Assembly: GCA_003008705.1 (NCBI GenBank)
Contig: PDUO01000008.1
Span: 558,001-622,000 of the forward strand
Length of the DNA stretch: 64,000 bases
From: Pezicula radicicola
Taxonomy: Eukaryota; Ascomycota; Leotiomycetes; Helotiales; Dermateaceae
Reading direction: 5' to 3'
In this document: positions 24,226 to 35,793 of the stretch, piece after piece
Layout: each line of letters begins with the position of its first letter
Position numbering within the stretch: the first letter of the stretch is position 1
The notes under the pieces: model-generated
Seen by the model: the letters and a program-made list of their open reading frames with translations, nothing else
Told to the model about the DNA's origin: nothing
The model's database searches: none
Translations under genes and position numbers: made by a program

Positions 24226-25279
24226 ATGTCTCTTCCGAAACCGCCCAAGCAGCTGGTCCACTACCTGCCAAACGGCAAGACGGTTTGTTTCTATCATCAC
24301 CTAAGGCGATGCGATTTCTGCTGTGTAGATTACACATTTGGCGAATCCGACGAAGATGAACCCTACAACATTGATGATCAAGATAGCAGCCAATGTTTTC
24401 CCTCCGGCAATGAGGAAGGGGACAGCGGAGAGAATGATCTGGATCGTGTGTTCGTGCTGGTAGGCCCCATGGCAAGATTCACCCCTCAATGGGATGAAGA
24501 AATTCTGGGCCCAAGAAACACTTTCCAAATCAAGAAAGATTACAAGAATCCTCCAAAGCCACTGCCACTTTCAACCGTCGATATGTACCACTGTCCAACT
24601 TGTCAGCTCACGTGGCTGGTGGGAGAGAGAGGTGAAGCAGCAGCCAGAAGTCATCCATCCCACTACAGCTATTCTCACGTCTACGCCGGTACAAGTCGAT
24701 CGCTACTTGCCTTCACCGACGGCGCTTGCTCTGGCAACGGAACTCCAGATGCGCATGGTGGACTAGGCGTTTTCTTTGGTCCCGGTTCCAGGTTTAATCT
24801 CGCAGAGCGCCTCACAAATCCAGGAACTCTCACCAGTCAGAAAGCCGAACTCGCGGCTGTGGCTCGGGCATTGGAGACAGTTCGATCAAAGATCCTACCT
24901 GCGCGTCGAATCATGGTCACAGAAGCTAAAGTGGGCGACAACCGTCATGCAGTTTCTGATGTTATGGAGCTAAGACTTGTCGTTGTTACGGACTCAAGTA
25001 TATACCTTCCAAGCCACTTTTACGTCTATGATGCTCACTTCTTGGCACTCAGGTTATATTGTCGAAGGCATGTGTCGACACTTCTCGGACTGGAAGGAGA
25101 ATAAGGCAGGTGTTCTCGTCAATAAGGCTGGGAAAACCGTGGAAAACTCTGAGGCATTTTTGCGAGTGAAGGGCGAAGTCGAGAAGCTAAGCATGGTTGG
25201 AGTACAGGTTGTTTATTACCTCGTGGCGAGGGAGGAAAATAAAGAGGCAGATATGCTTGCAAAGGGAAGCATTGCATGA
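24226..25279 (+). CDS. RNase HI-fold protein with Cys-rich N-terminal region
   Basis: Exons 24226-24997 and 25053-25279 join in frame to 332 residues. The C-terminal half is an RNase H domain with all four acidic catalytic positions visible: Asp165 in FTDGACSGNG, Glu208 in TSQKAELAAV, Asp256 in VVVTDSSYIVEG (made by the splice junction) and Asp324 in NKEADMLAKG. It should cleave RNA in RNA-DNA hybrids. The N-terminal 150 residues are not the HBD of RNase H1. They hold Cys pairs (CFYHHLRRCDFCC at 21-33, CPTC at 123-126), possibly binding zinc, and an acidic segment. This is one of the stand-alone fungal RNase H-like proteins, probably not the housekeeping enzyme. The gene looks intact. Confidence 0.85.
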
Positions 25280-26447
25280 AGTCTAAGACAGGAACTTTTG
25301 GCGCGGGCAGAAAGCGCGAATAGGCGCTCATGGGTGGCGTTATGGAAAACAGATACCCGCAGCCTTGTACCTTGGTAAAAGTTATTTTCCATTTGCTCTT
25401 GTCCGTCAGAATGTAGCGGGAGTTATGGAACATTATAATATTCAATTTGAGTACGTGAAATGAAAAATGCCTTCTCGACTAGGGTTGTGATTAGATGTTT
25501 GATATGCGGATATGTACAGAGTTTATCACACCTATTATAAGTTGAAATAATGCAATGTTCTATCACATACGACCATAGACTGAGGAGAATTGGGCATCCC
25601 ATCCGCTCTGCCATACACAAGCCTTAGATTTCATAAGGCAGATACTCTTCGCCATCCCTTTCTAGAAAATGCCACCCCGCTACCTTAAGGGTGAGCATGG
25701 GTGAGCAAGGGTGTTAGGTACCTATGAAATTAGGGGTGCCTTCTTTAAAAGGTAGCTGAAAAGGAAAAGGCACTATTAAGTTCGAAGGTGCCTTTTAAAG
25801 GGGGTGACCATAGAATTAAAGGTATATGTTTCGAAAAGGTAGCTATAAGAAAAGGCACTAACAAAAGAGAAGGCACCTCTTATACAATTATAGGGAAATC
25901 ACCCCCTCCCCCCCCTACTAAACAAGGTAGGCCCTCTAAGAATAGTAGTGCAACTATTGATTCTCTTATATATAACTAATTTAAGGACGTCTAGTCCAAC
26001 TATTCTCTTATTTAACAAGTGTACAATCCTTTTCTATTTAGTGCAGCAGCTCTACTCTCTGCCGAGCTTGTCCCGATGCTCGTAGAACCTGCGACTCTGG
26101 ATCCTTCAATTTAACGGTCTCCCAATTCTCTTCCAAAGGTCCGAACCTCGAAGGTCAAAGATCTTTATATACCGCAGTGGATGAAGCTGGGGGAGTGCAT
26201 ACTATAAGAACTGGGAAACTCCGGTGCATGGACTAAATCTTGAGGTTCTCTTGACTCGGCTTTCAGGCTCTTGAGTACAACTATACGACATCAAAGAAGA
26301 TCTCTTCGCAAACCTTAAAGGAATAAAATAATATTAAATTATTATTTTGCCATTTTATCACTCTGTTTCCCTTCACCTGAGAGGAGCTGTTTCAGGTCAT
26401 AAATGTCTTAGTTACAACACCTTGATGGGCCTTACATATCCGCTCGT
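25280..26447. other. Intergenic with 5S fragment and GGTGCC/GGCACC repeats
   Basis: No gene is supported. It contains a truncated 5S rRNA (listed separately). At 25730-25890 there is a cluster of short alternating inverted words (GGTGCCTT and AAAGGCAC at about 25735, 25770, 25790, 25852 and 25872), giving several possible hairpins. A C-run lies near 25905. Confidence 0.5.
25565..25629 (+). pseudogene. Truncated 5S rRNA, 5' half
   Basis: About 65 nt starting ACATACGACCATAGACTGAG match the first half of the intact 5S gene with a few transitions, then diverge after AAGCCTTAGA. The 3' half is absent, so it is not functional. Confidence 0.8.
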
Positions 26448-28788
26448 TTATCCAAGACCTGCTCCACCAGCAATACCAGCGACCCCTAAAGCAATACAGC
26501 CTATAGGGCTGGACCAAGTATACGTGCCCCCAATCTTGTTAGTAACGGTATTCGTATTGCCTATCACACATATTAGTAGTGCCTAACAAAGCCTATTCAA
26601 AGTACTTACAGTTATTGACCGCACTCAAGAGGTATTGTGAGCACTGCGCGGAGGTAACAGTCGTCGCCGTGCTCCCATCTGTGTTCATCGTCACCCCACA
26701 CCCAGCTTGGCCATCATAGCTCCAACCAATGGAAGTTCGAACATCCACTTCTTCGTACTCATACGTTTAAGTGATGGGGACAGTACTACTACCAGTCGGG
26801 AGTACAATATCCCCAGTACAGAATTGAGACACAGCATCTTCAGCCCAAGCGAGTGTGAAAGGGACATTGATACTTATAGCCGGATTAGCACAGAGCGTGT
26901 GATCCCCCACGGTTGGCGCAACCACAGCAGGCGCAGCTGGAGCATTGGGATTGCTGATGGTGTATGAGTAGACTCCGCAACCGGTATTGAGTGTAGCTGA
27001 ATTGGTCATGACGTTTGATTGTGCGCCTGAGTGCCCACAGATGCTTTGGGCGATATTGTAAAATACTGTTGAGCAATCGCTAGGACAAGAGCCATCGCCG
27101 CCGGTCCAGCCGAGATCGAATGTGAAGGAGGAATAAGATTTTGGGTCTGGTGGTGGTGTTCGTCCGGTAATATCGCGCTTTCGAGAGCTCGGGGCTGTGG
27201 TGACGTTGCCGGTGCTGTCGACGGTCTGAGTGAATGCCTGCGTCTTGTCGCCTGCGTTAAGGGCTTTGCAATAATCTGATGAAAACAGTCAGTACATTGC
27301 CTTTGGAGTTACCCATCAATGGGAAAACAGAAGTCAAGTGACGGATCGAGGATTCGCTTACTAGTATACACGCCAGGTAAAAAGACATTCCACGGTACTG
27401 TCGAGATATCTGTAGAACTACACTGAGCACCCGGCAATGGCGTAGAAGTGGGTGCCACTGAAGATGAGGCTGCAGAAGACGGCTGTTGGTATACTATATC
27501 CGGCATATTCGCGAACACAGTGTCATGATTTCTTGCTGGTCGCATCTGACCAATGCTTTGCGCGCTCCAATCTGGATCAGGGGCGCATTCGCAGCCCTGC
27601 CAAAGGTTTGGAGGGTCTTCTGTCGGATCCTATTGATATTATGAATCAGTTTGTGGAAATTGTACACGAGAATCGACTTACACCAAGGCAATTTCCATTG
27701 GCATCTGCGCCACCACATAAACTGCACCAGAAGCCTATGGTAGTAGCCAAGTCCGGGCAGTCTGCAGGTTGAGAACAGCTGCATCCCTCTTTATCGCCTT
27801 TAGTGCATTGGCCATCGCTGCCAGCACAAGCTATCTCGTCTGCGCATACTGGTTGGTCCTCTGCTCCATCAGCTGGGCAAGTCGTGTCGTCACAACCACC
27901 TTGTTTGTCATTAGCAACGGCTTATAGGCTAGTTGTGACATCGAGGAAAGACTTACAGCCGACATTTGCGCCAGTTGTACACATTCCCATAGTGCCGTCA
28001 CAATCTGCGCAGCTGTCTTTTGGATTCGGACATGTCGGGTCGTCGTCATGACCATCAGCCGTTTCTGGAGTCTGGAGGAGAGCAACTGCATCTGCAGCCC
28101 CTACATAGTCTTGAAATGGTCAGATCAAAGTCTTCAGTCTTCTTATACGAGATATACTGACCAGCTAGGAACCATGCCACTCCACCGGCAAGTACCACAG
28201 CGGCAACTGTTTCGAGACCAGTGTCGCCACTAGCAGTAGCTGTTACACTCGTTGTAGTCATCATGGTGATATGCTCTTTGAGGCTTGCGTATTGAGTCAA
28301 AGTCTCGAGCTCATAGGTTCCAGTGGCAGTATCACTACCGACTATAGCCAAAACAATTGATGTTGTCACTGAAGGAGATGTGGTGGGGTTGCCTGCTCAT
28401 AAAGTCAGTTATTTCACAACGTCAATCACCATCTTCCGTGGGGATACTTGGACTTACATGCACATTGCCAACCACCAAGACTAGTCGGCTGCGAGCAAGC
28501 TCCAGGCACAGCAGCATCTTCTCCACCACAAACAGAGCAGTCCAAAACTGGCCCGTTGAACATCTCTGGGCATCCATTCAGAGGTTTCTGTGCGGGTTGG
28601 CCATAGAGATATCTTCGCTGAAGTGTAACGCTCTTTTGCCATGAGAAGGTATCAGCAACTGCTGCTGCTGTAGCGATAGGGAGACTTCTTATGTAAGCTC
28701 CTGGAGCAGAGTGAATTGCTGGTGATGAAGCCAGGACGACTGCGACAACGACTAGGGCAAGAACAAGGATCTGCCGCATAAAATACAT
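26448..28788 (-). CDS. Large secreted cysteine-rich protein, interrupted by one in-frame TAA
   Basis: Exons 28788-28458, 28392-28162, 28100-27957, 27899-27682, 27629-27362, 27275-26610 and 26560-26448 keep one frame over 657 codons. The exception is a TAA at 26769-26767. A signal peptide (ILVLALVVVAVVLASS) precedes Cys-rich blocks (CPEMFNGPVLDCSVCGG, CAGSDGQCTKGDKEGCSC, FWCSLCGGADANGNC). A Ser/Thr-rich linker and a KR dibasic site (SSRKRDITG) follow. The C-terminal domain (CSTVFYNIAQSICG) ends with GCIALGVAGIAGGAG. The frame after the TAA continues with matching style and a correctly phased last intron, so the break is recent or spliced out: a 48-nt GT-AG segment (GTACTCCCG...CGTATGAG) would remove it in frame. 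The function is unknown; this is an extracellular or wall protein by layout. Confidence 0.65.
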
Positions 28789-30227
28789 AATGCGTAAAGA
28801 AAGTAGAGGTGAGAGTTGCCTCGATGAGTGGAGATTTAAACTAATTTTGTCTCTAAGTTTCTCGAAAGGGGTTTGAATGAACTTTGAAATCTGAAGACGA
28901 CTACGCCTAGGTATGTTGCCTAGTCTATATATCTTCTTTGATGCATCTTTACTCTGTCTTATAATAGAATAGGTATCCATTCTATTTCTAGAATATTCAA
29001 GAATCAAAGCCGGCTAGACTTTGAATCCTTTGAGTACAATGTAATAGGGTGTTGTTGGATGTTAGAGTTGGAAATAAGTAGGTGTGTCCGGGTCTGAACA
29101 ATGGTGGGGTGGCCGTATACAAATGACCCCGGGCGCGCTAAAAGTCTTGGCACGTGATCTAAAGGCGTCGACGCCGCCGTGGACATGCATGCACCCCTTA
29201 AAATTTGTGGTGTTGACATTAGCTGGTAGGGCTCGTATAATTATTATAATTTCTATAATAACAGAAAAGAGTCAGGTTGATTATTTGATAAATTACCTAC
29301 TTGTAGAACAATTCCCTTTTAAAATTAGGTATACCGGTATACTATCTTATTGTATAAATTGTGCTATTAGTAGGTAGCTAGGAGTGAATTATCTAGTATA
29401 AAATCTAGCTACTTTAGTTCTATCTTTAACACTATTTACGCTTAGTTTATATATTATTATATTAGGTATAAAACCCGAACCTTATATTAATAGGGTAAAT
29501 ACTATAAATGAAAGGTTTACTAAGAAAACTACTAACCTTACTTACAAGAGAATCTTGGGGCTTAGTATAGAAACGTATTTAGTTCTTGTTGTCTGAGAAA
29601 AGATGAAGCTGGTGTATACCTGCCTTTCGTCCAGCGGCAAAGAAGTACAACGGCCCTGGTAAGTGAAGTAACAGTCGACCAAAGGATTTACAAGTCTATT
29701 CCGAGTATTTCAGCTGCAAGGCCATGTTACAATCAATTTTTTTTAGATACCTTAAAGAACCCTCTATTGTATCTCGAAATACCTGAGACTTCTAGTTCCG
29801 TCTTTTCGAGTAGACCAATAAGGCCTCTCGGTCTTCTACCTACTTGGCAATCAACGCTATAGCTTACTTTCCGGCTTGTGTATCGGTAATCAAGCAAGAT
29901 TTCAACTGTCACCAATCTTTTTCAAGGTAGGCCGTTCTTAAAATCTCATCCTTCAGGATGCATTGGCGGCCATACTTCTGGGCCAGAGTCAAATTACTGT
30001 AAATCGTCTGGGAGACGTGCGATGTATTAGAATTGAAGCTGTACTTATATCTTTATCCATGGGCTGCATTGGTACCTTGCCCCTCCTGTATGTATCTATA
30101 TAAGCTGTTAGGCTTATTATGACTTCAATCCATAAGTCCCATTTATTGCTCTCCTATACCGTTCTGTATCTCTATATCCCTTCATCCTTTTACTTCTCTC
30201 AACAAATCTTCCGACCCTCTTCTTAAG
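28789..30227. other. Intergenic, partly very AT-rich
   Basis: It holds the upstream region of the leftward Cys-rich gene and the upstream region of the rightward metalloprotease. About 29240-29540 is strongly AT-rich and stop-rich, like decayed repeat DNA. No gene is seen. Confidence 0.5.
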
Positions 30228-31420
30228 ATGCTCTATATATATCTCTTCCTCTGCCTCTGCCTGGCGCTCCAGACACAAACTCTCTCATACTAGATCGACA
30301 CATCCTATGCCGGAAAAGTAGATGAAACAACATTCACAGAGATCCGCCAAATGGGTTCAGAAGGCGGCACTCGAGTTCGAAACACTGCCGATCAAGTCAT
30401 GGGTGCCGCCTTCAAACAAATTTTCAAAGTCGATACAAGCGACGCGGCAGCATCTAAAGCGGTCTTAAGTACGCCTCCCCTGTCACTTCTCTTCTATGAA
30501 GAAACAGCTTACTGACATGATATGATGGCCACAGCGGCTTTCGATGTGACAGCAGTATTGGTCCCCACAACGAACTTCAAAGGCTCAGACTTACGGATCT
30601 ATTGCGACAATGATGCGAGATGGCAACTTGTACCTGATTTGCCCAATGCAGGCAAAAAGAGCAAGAACTCGAAACAAGCTGCGGATTCGCAAATGTGGTG
30701 GGATCCGGTGAATTTCATTTTTCGTTCTAAGGGTGGTTATGGATGTTTGGATGATGGGACTGCGGCACAGACTTATGCTTTCAAGGATCGGAACGATAAA
30801 GGAGTTGATGCTGGACATAATCCTCTGCGAGAGGTGATTACGGTATGGCGTGCTAGGCATCTGAAGAGGTCTAAAGCATTTGAGAGGGCTATATTAACAA
30901 AGAATAGATGTGTACAGAAGCATTCACCGCAGCTGGCGTTTACTACGAGCTCATGAGTGCTATCCCAGCCACCAAGGACATAACAACCGCCACCACCAAA
31001 CTAGTCATCGCAGACTACGAGGATATGCTTAGTGTGACTTTATTCCACGAACTCTGTCACGTCACTAGAGTGATAAGTACGCTATTTTCACTAAGTGAAC
31101 CTCAAGTTTGCAGACAAATAACATAGTACAGATATACCAGGATCTAAAAGTGAAATTATTGGATGGGAGGAAATAGCGCCACTAAGCGCCATGCAGACGC
31201 TTCAACAGGCAGACCCTTTCGGTGAGTGTAAATTGCATATGAGGAAGCAAATGCTGAATGTAATGTAGCTATCCTCGGACTTACGGCTATTATGAACGCG
31301 AGAAATGTCCGCCTGGCAGCAGACGCTACTGACCAAGCAGCTGGAGTGCTAGGTTGGATCACCGCTCCTGTTGAGCCTGCAGCCGCGGGCCGGAAGAAGG
31401 CCATGACATTCTTCTCCTAG
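30228..31420 (+). pseudogene. Secreted HExxH metalloprotease-like gene with an in-frame stop after the signal peptide
   Basis: Exons 30228-30468, 30535-30833, 30908-31076, 31132-31221 and 31269-31420 keep one frame over 317 codons. They are broken only by TAG at 30291-30293, codon 22. Residues 1-21 form a good signal peptide. The stop sits where a mature protein would begin (LSY*IDTSYAGK). Downstream are a conserved-looking domain and LFHELCHV, an HExxH zinc site as in M35-like zincins, followed after an intron by an IIGWEEI block. There is no GT between the ATG and the stop, so the TAG cannot be removed as an intron from that ATG. CAG-to-TAG is a CpA-to-TpA change, as RIP makes. It could also be a sequencing error. 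Without the stop it would be a 316-residue secreted protease. Confidence 0.75.
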
Positions 31421-31615
31421 TTGCGTTGTATTGGTCTCGTTGAGCTCGTTTGTAGGTGGTCGTTGAGTAGCGCGAAGTTGTCTTGTCTTGGTTTGCAGGC
31501 TTAAGGTTCTTTACTATAAGGCACGGATATGTAACAAGTTTTGATAAAATTGATTCTTTAATTTTTTACACCTTATAATTCTTTGCATAGTAATAGTCTA
31601 ATTGCAAAGCTATTA

Positions 31616-31940
31616 CAGAGGTTCCGGTCAAAAGTCGTGCGAATACAGGCCAAAGGCCTGTAGCTCAGGGGTTATAGCGTATTAGAGCCTGTAGACTACT
31701 GCTTAAATAGCCTATAGAGCCTATCTGCTTAGTGATTAAGTACTATAGTTGCCCTGCCAGCTGCCTATGCCCTCTAAAGGTGGAGTTTCGCTTAAAGGCC
31801 CTGTAATATCTTACCTTTAGCGTCTAAGCGCCTAAACAAGCCCTATAAGCATAGATACAGGCTTTTAAGAGGACGCTGTAGCCACAGGCTGTTACAGGCT
31901 TTATAGCCTATATTCACATGACTTTTGACCGGAACCTCTG
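31616..31940. mobile_element. Tc1/mariner- or pogo-type MITE with TA target duplication
   Basis: The 325 bp unit begins CAGAGGTTCCGGTCAAAAGT and ends with its near-perfect complement (GACTTTTGACCGGAACCTCTG). It is flanked on both sides by TA (31614-31615 and 31941-31942). The interior has repeated CCTGTA/GCCTATA words and no coding capacity. The TA duplication and CAG terminus fit non-autonomous Fot1/pogo-like elements. Confidence 0.85.
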
Positions 31941-32604
31941 TAATTAAGAAAGTGTTTTTTAGATTAAAGTTTTTTATTTAAACTTAAAGCGGCAGTAGAA
32001 AAGATAGGCTTATGAATTTTAAATAATAGCGGTGCCTATTATATATAACTATAGACTAAGAGAGTTAGGCTATCTTAATAGGCTTGAGTAACTCTATTAT
32101 TAGGCGTCTAAGATATAGATTTTATCTTAGAAATGAAATTTTTATTTCTTAATTTTCACCCCTTCTAATTTAAGATCTAAGATATAGTATAGTATCTAGA
32201 TTCTTATAAGCCCCTACCCTTAAATAACTAATTGTTTAGTCTTATAATAGTCTAAGTCCTTAGAAATAATTATAGTATACTTAAATACTATTACTTAGTT
32301 TAATATACTTCTATAAGATAATAAAAGTTTATTATATATAATTATAGCTAGAATAAAATTAGGTTAGTACTTATAAATTATACACTTAGAGGAATTAGCC
32401 CTCTAACTCCCTTACCCCCTATAGTTTATAGGCCTACCTAGTTTGAAGCTATTAATTCTTGTAATCACCTTAGATTACTGTAGCTTACTACGATTACTAA
32501 GGGAGGTTTAAGTTCCCCCCCTACTTAGACAGCCTACTTAATTAAGTAGGGTGGTATGATCCTTATATTGGAAAAGGAATACCTCTCCAAGTATCGGTCT
32601 TATG

Positions 32605-32670
32605 AAAGCCTCAGATCGGTAGATTAGTAGTTGGGTGGGTGACCACCAGCGAATACCTACTGTTGTATGT
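32605..32670 (+). pseudogene. Truncated 5S rRNA, 3' half
   Basis: AAGCCTCAGATCGGTAGATT through GTTGTATGT matches the last ~66 nt of the intact 5S gene at 56.76 kb essentially perfectly. It is followed by a T-run (TTTTTT) usable as a Pol III terminator. The 5' half is replaced by unrelated sequence. Its near-perfect state contrasts with the decay around it. Confidence 0.85.
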
Positions 32671-33607
32671 TTTTTGCTGTTCCAGACTTTTGGTGATTAC
32701 CTACCTTATTCTTGTTGAGTCTGTTACAGGATTCTTTTCTTTCGCTTCGTTTTGATGCCCCCCCTTTTTTATGGTTAAGCGAGCTAAGTCTCTAGCATCG
32801 AAAAACTTCGCACAGCTAGCTTTCCAGTACTTTGCTATGGCCGCGAAACACAGCGTCTGGCACGCTGAATGGTCATTATAAATGTGTTAGCTTTGCAGGC
32901 GTTGTTACCTGGCTTTTTGTTCGTAAGAATATCATTTTAGTACAGAGGGAACCTAGAGTCTGACCCTGTGACGTTATAACGAAAAATATCTACAATTCGA
33001 TTGAGTCTCAAGAAATCATGAAAGTTTATAATGCTTATTTTATCGTATAGTTGCTAGAACCAATTTTTTCCTTTGTGCTTGCACATTTAGCTGGTGCATG
33101 CGACTGCCTCCTTCTGTTCTCCTCCCGCCGATTGATAGATCGCCTTGATTTCCTCCCCTCTGATTTCACTAGCCCGCTTGATTTGTTTTGATGTATAGCG
33201 ATATCCATGAATCCTTCGTAGCTCAGGCATATGTTTGTACCGCTCTACTAGTGCAGCATTCAGATGAAGCAGCAAAAGTAGATAAAGAGCGTTGATTTGA
33301 TAAGCTCGTAACTCTAGAATTTCCGAGATATGCTGCTGAAGGGGTTGAGTCGGAGCCATTTGACGGCTCATATGGGGAGAAGAGCCTATAGCTGTGTTAG
33401 TATAACTTACAAGTAAGCACACTGTGTGTCTCTTGATTGATTTCTTACTTTATAGTTCGGTCTTGCTACATCTTCTCTCACTTGCCGCCGCGCCTGATGG
33501 TCGAGAGTCCTGTTCTAATTCACGCCGAAGGGTTGATCAAAGACTCACAGAAGATGTGGGATTCTGCCGCCTTCACTCCAATAGAATCTTAAGTAATCAG
33601 AATCGAA

Positions 33608-35250
33608 TCATGAATCTATAGAAACACTTTTGCAGCCAGGACAATAATTCCAAGACGGATCCATTGAACTACCCCAGTACGTAGCTCCTAACTGTAGCAA
33701 TTTGAACAATGCCTGAAGGAATACCAAGTCCGCAATGAAAATCGAGATGATCAATGATCCGGCACTTTTCCGCTGGGGAACCGAACAAGCATACTGTTGA
33801 TAAATCGTGGCGCTCCTAGTTCCCAACGGACCAGTCTGGTTAGAAAATAAATCATAGCTTTTACCTGTTGGTTGCCCTAGGATAGACACATTTGCGTACG
33901 ATAACCATTTCATGTCTGTCTCTTGAGTGAGGAGGTATTGGAGAGCTGTTTCGTTTGTGAGTGCGTTTGGTCCCGTTGTTTGACCGAGATCGACTAGAAC
34001 GGCCGAGTAGAGGGACTTGGCAAATCCATCAACTTGCAGGCCAAGGGACAGACCATTTTCGTTTACCCATACCGAAATAGGTTGAAGGTCCCACGTGCCG
34101 GGGAAATATAGAGCTCCAGTATTTGTTTGAAAGTGGAAGGTGAAGTTGAAAAAGTCTAGGCTCGTTATGTCGAGGGAGCCGGTTGGATATAATGCTAGGA
34201 TAACTGTAAGTCCACAGACTTTAGAAGGGGTTATAACCCACTTACTAATAGTCCCAGTATCATATGTCTCATTTGCGACTTTTTGAGTAGCCATTTGAGC
34301 AGTAAGGGCGCCGTAATAAGTTGTTCTGAATCCGTCAGTAGAAAGCCAAATAGCATAAAGCCCAGGCCATGAGCTCACAGGAGTTGGGATCCCCACCACT
34401 GACTTGCAGCAGTTCTGTTGTCTAGGCGCACGTATAGATCGGAGTATGTTGGACCCGTGGGGTTTATAATGAAATTAGTCTTGAACTCTGCCTGTATAGG
34501 CTTGGATTCACTGTAAAGTGTGCAGAGTGCGGTGGCCTTTGATTGTCAACATTTGTATCTAGACACGAGGAATGAACGTACGGTTGAAGTTGTCTTCCCC
34601 CAAGACCACCAGTCTCCCGATGCAACGGAAGTGTCCATACGCTGCATTTGGATGTCTATTTCGCTAATTGTGCAGTTTTCCAAAGTATTGTTGAGGTATG
34701 GAACAGCAGGGGAGTCACTAGTAGTTCCATCGGATGCATTTTGGTAGATCCTGTTGAAAGAGTAGGATAGACCCAGGTTCGTAGTGAAAAATGCTGAAGC
34801 AATATTACTAACATGAAGTCACAAAAATTTCCTGAACTCACTTGTGCCGATCGCTAGATTCTGGGCTTCGCAACTTGCCGATATCTGAGAGGAGTTAAAG
34901 TCAGGTCGGCGTCTCGAGCAGGGAAAAGACTTCAATTTCATACTCTGTTGGTCCACGACCACGGCGCTTTATCGTACCAGTGACTGGCCTCTAGTGTTGC
35001 ATTTGGATTGGTGGTATGTATAGTTCTTGACAATGTTAGGTGGACAGTAAAGCTTGAAATCAAAGGTTTGGTGGATATACTTAAGCAAATACCCATTAGC
35101 AGCAAGATTCAGCGTAGAGAAAAAGGCCGTGGCGATGATTCCGCCAATAACTACTACCCAAGTAAACCATGGGAATGGATAAGGTCTCGCCAAGCTGTAA
35201 CTGAATACCGAAGAGTGCTGTGGATGCATTGCAGAGTATTGAGGACCCAT
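33608..35250 (-). CDS. Fungal membrane glycoprotein, seven exons
   Basis: Exons 35250-35081, 35025-34944, 34884-34842, 34793-34582, 34536-34379, 34325-34246 and 34203-33608 join in frame to 446 residues. The N-terminus has RPYPFPWFTWVVVIGG, which continues into a long hydrophobic helix. A luminal domain follows with many Asn sequons, Cys residues and motifs such as PWSWTNRV, QWWGSQLL and LDITSLDFFNFTF. A second helix near the C-terminus (SLIISIFIADLVFLQALF) is followed by WGSSMDPSWNYCPGC. This pattern belongs to a widespread fungal family of unknown function. Introns are 42-59 nt, all GT-AG. The gene is intact although neighbours on both sides are broken. The start could be an upstream in-frame ATG at 35328. 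Confidence 0.8.
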
Positions 35251-35793
35251 ATTTATCGTCGTGTTAGTAGATGGTGGAGTATTATGGACTTCAGATCTGC
35301 GTAAACGGATATATTCTGAAATGCGCAAGACGAAACAGAGGGCAATGGACGAGCCTCATAGGTATGTATTTATGACAAACTTCGAGTCAGCCACGCCAAG
35401 CCCTGGGGGCTGTAAGACGAACTCACTAGAGTGTAGCCTTCGGAAAGTAAGCCTCTTATAATCCCAGCCGTTCAGGCCGCATTGCGGCGCAGCCTCAAGG
35501 CGCCTATTGACGTGTCTGCATCGAGATTTCTAGGTAGCACCTCAGCTTTTGTGGATCCAAGTGTTCGATAAGGGGCCATTTCGATCGACTTTAGACATCC
35601 GAACAATCCTCGACTCAACGGCCATTACCAACATTACCTATATATAACAAGCACCTTCGAAGTTGTATAAAATGTATTGTTCTAGAGGCACTGAGTAGTA
35701 TCGCAAAGTGTTACAAGAGGGCCTAACGCTATAATTGTCTCCTGTACTGTACATATGGTATTACTAAAAATATGTCAGAGTCCTACCCGTGTG
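35251..35793. other. Intergenic, no gene seen
   Basis: 543 bp upstream of the leftward membrane-protein gene and beyond the end of the decayed MFS gene. No site or gene is recognised. Confidence 0.45.

Larger units (their letters stand above)
31421..33607. other. AT-rich gene-poor region
   Basis: It contains a TA-flanked inverted-repeat element and a 5S 3' fragment (listed separately). About 31950-32590 is extremely AT-rich. An open frame at 33087-33422 on the minus strand (111 codons, charged C-terminus) has no recognisable domain and I do not call it a gene. Confidence 0.5.

Noticed and set aside
33087..33422. 111-codon minus-strand open frame
   Set aside because: No recognisable motif; possible chance frame or relic, not enough to call a gene.
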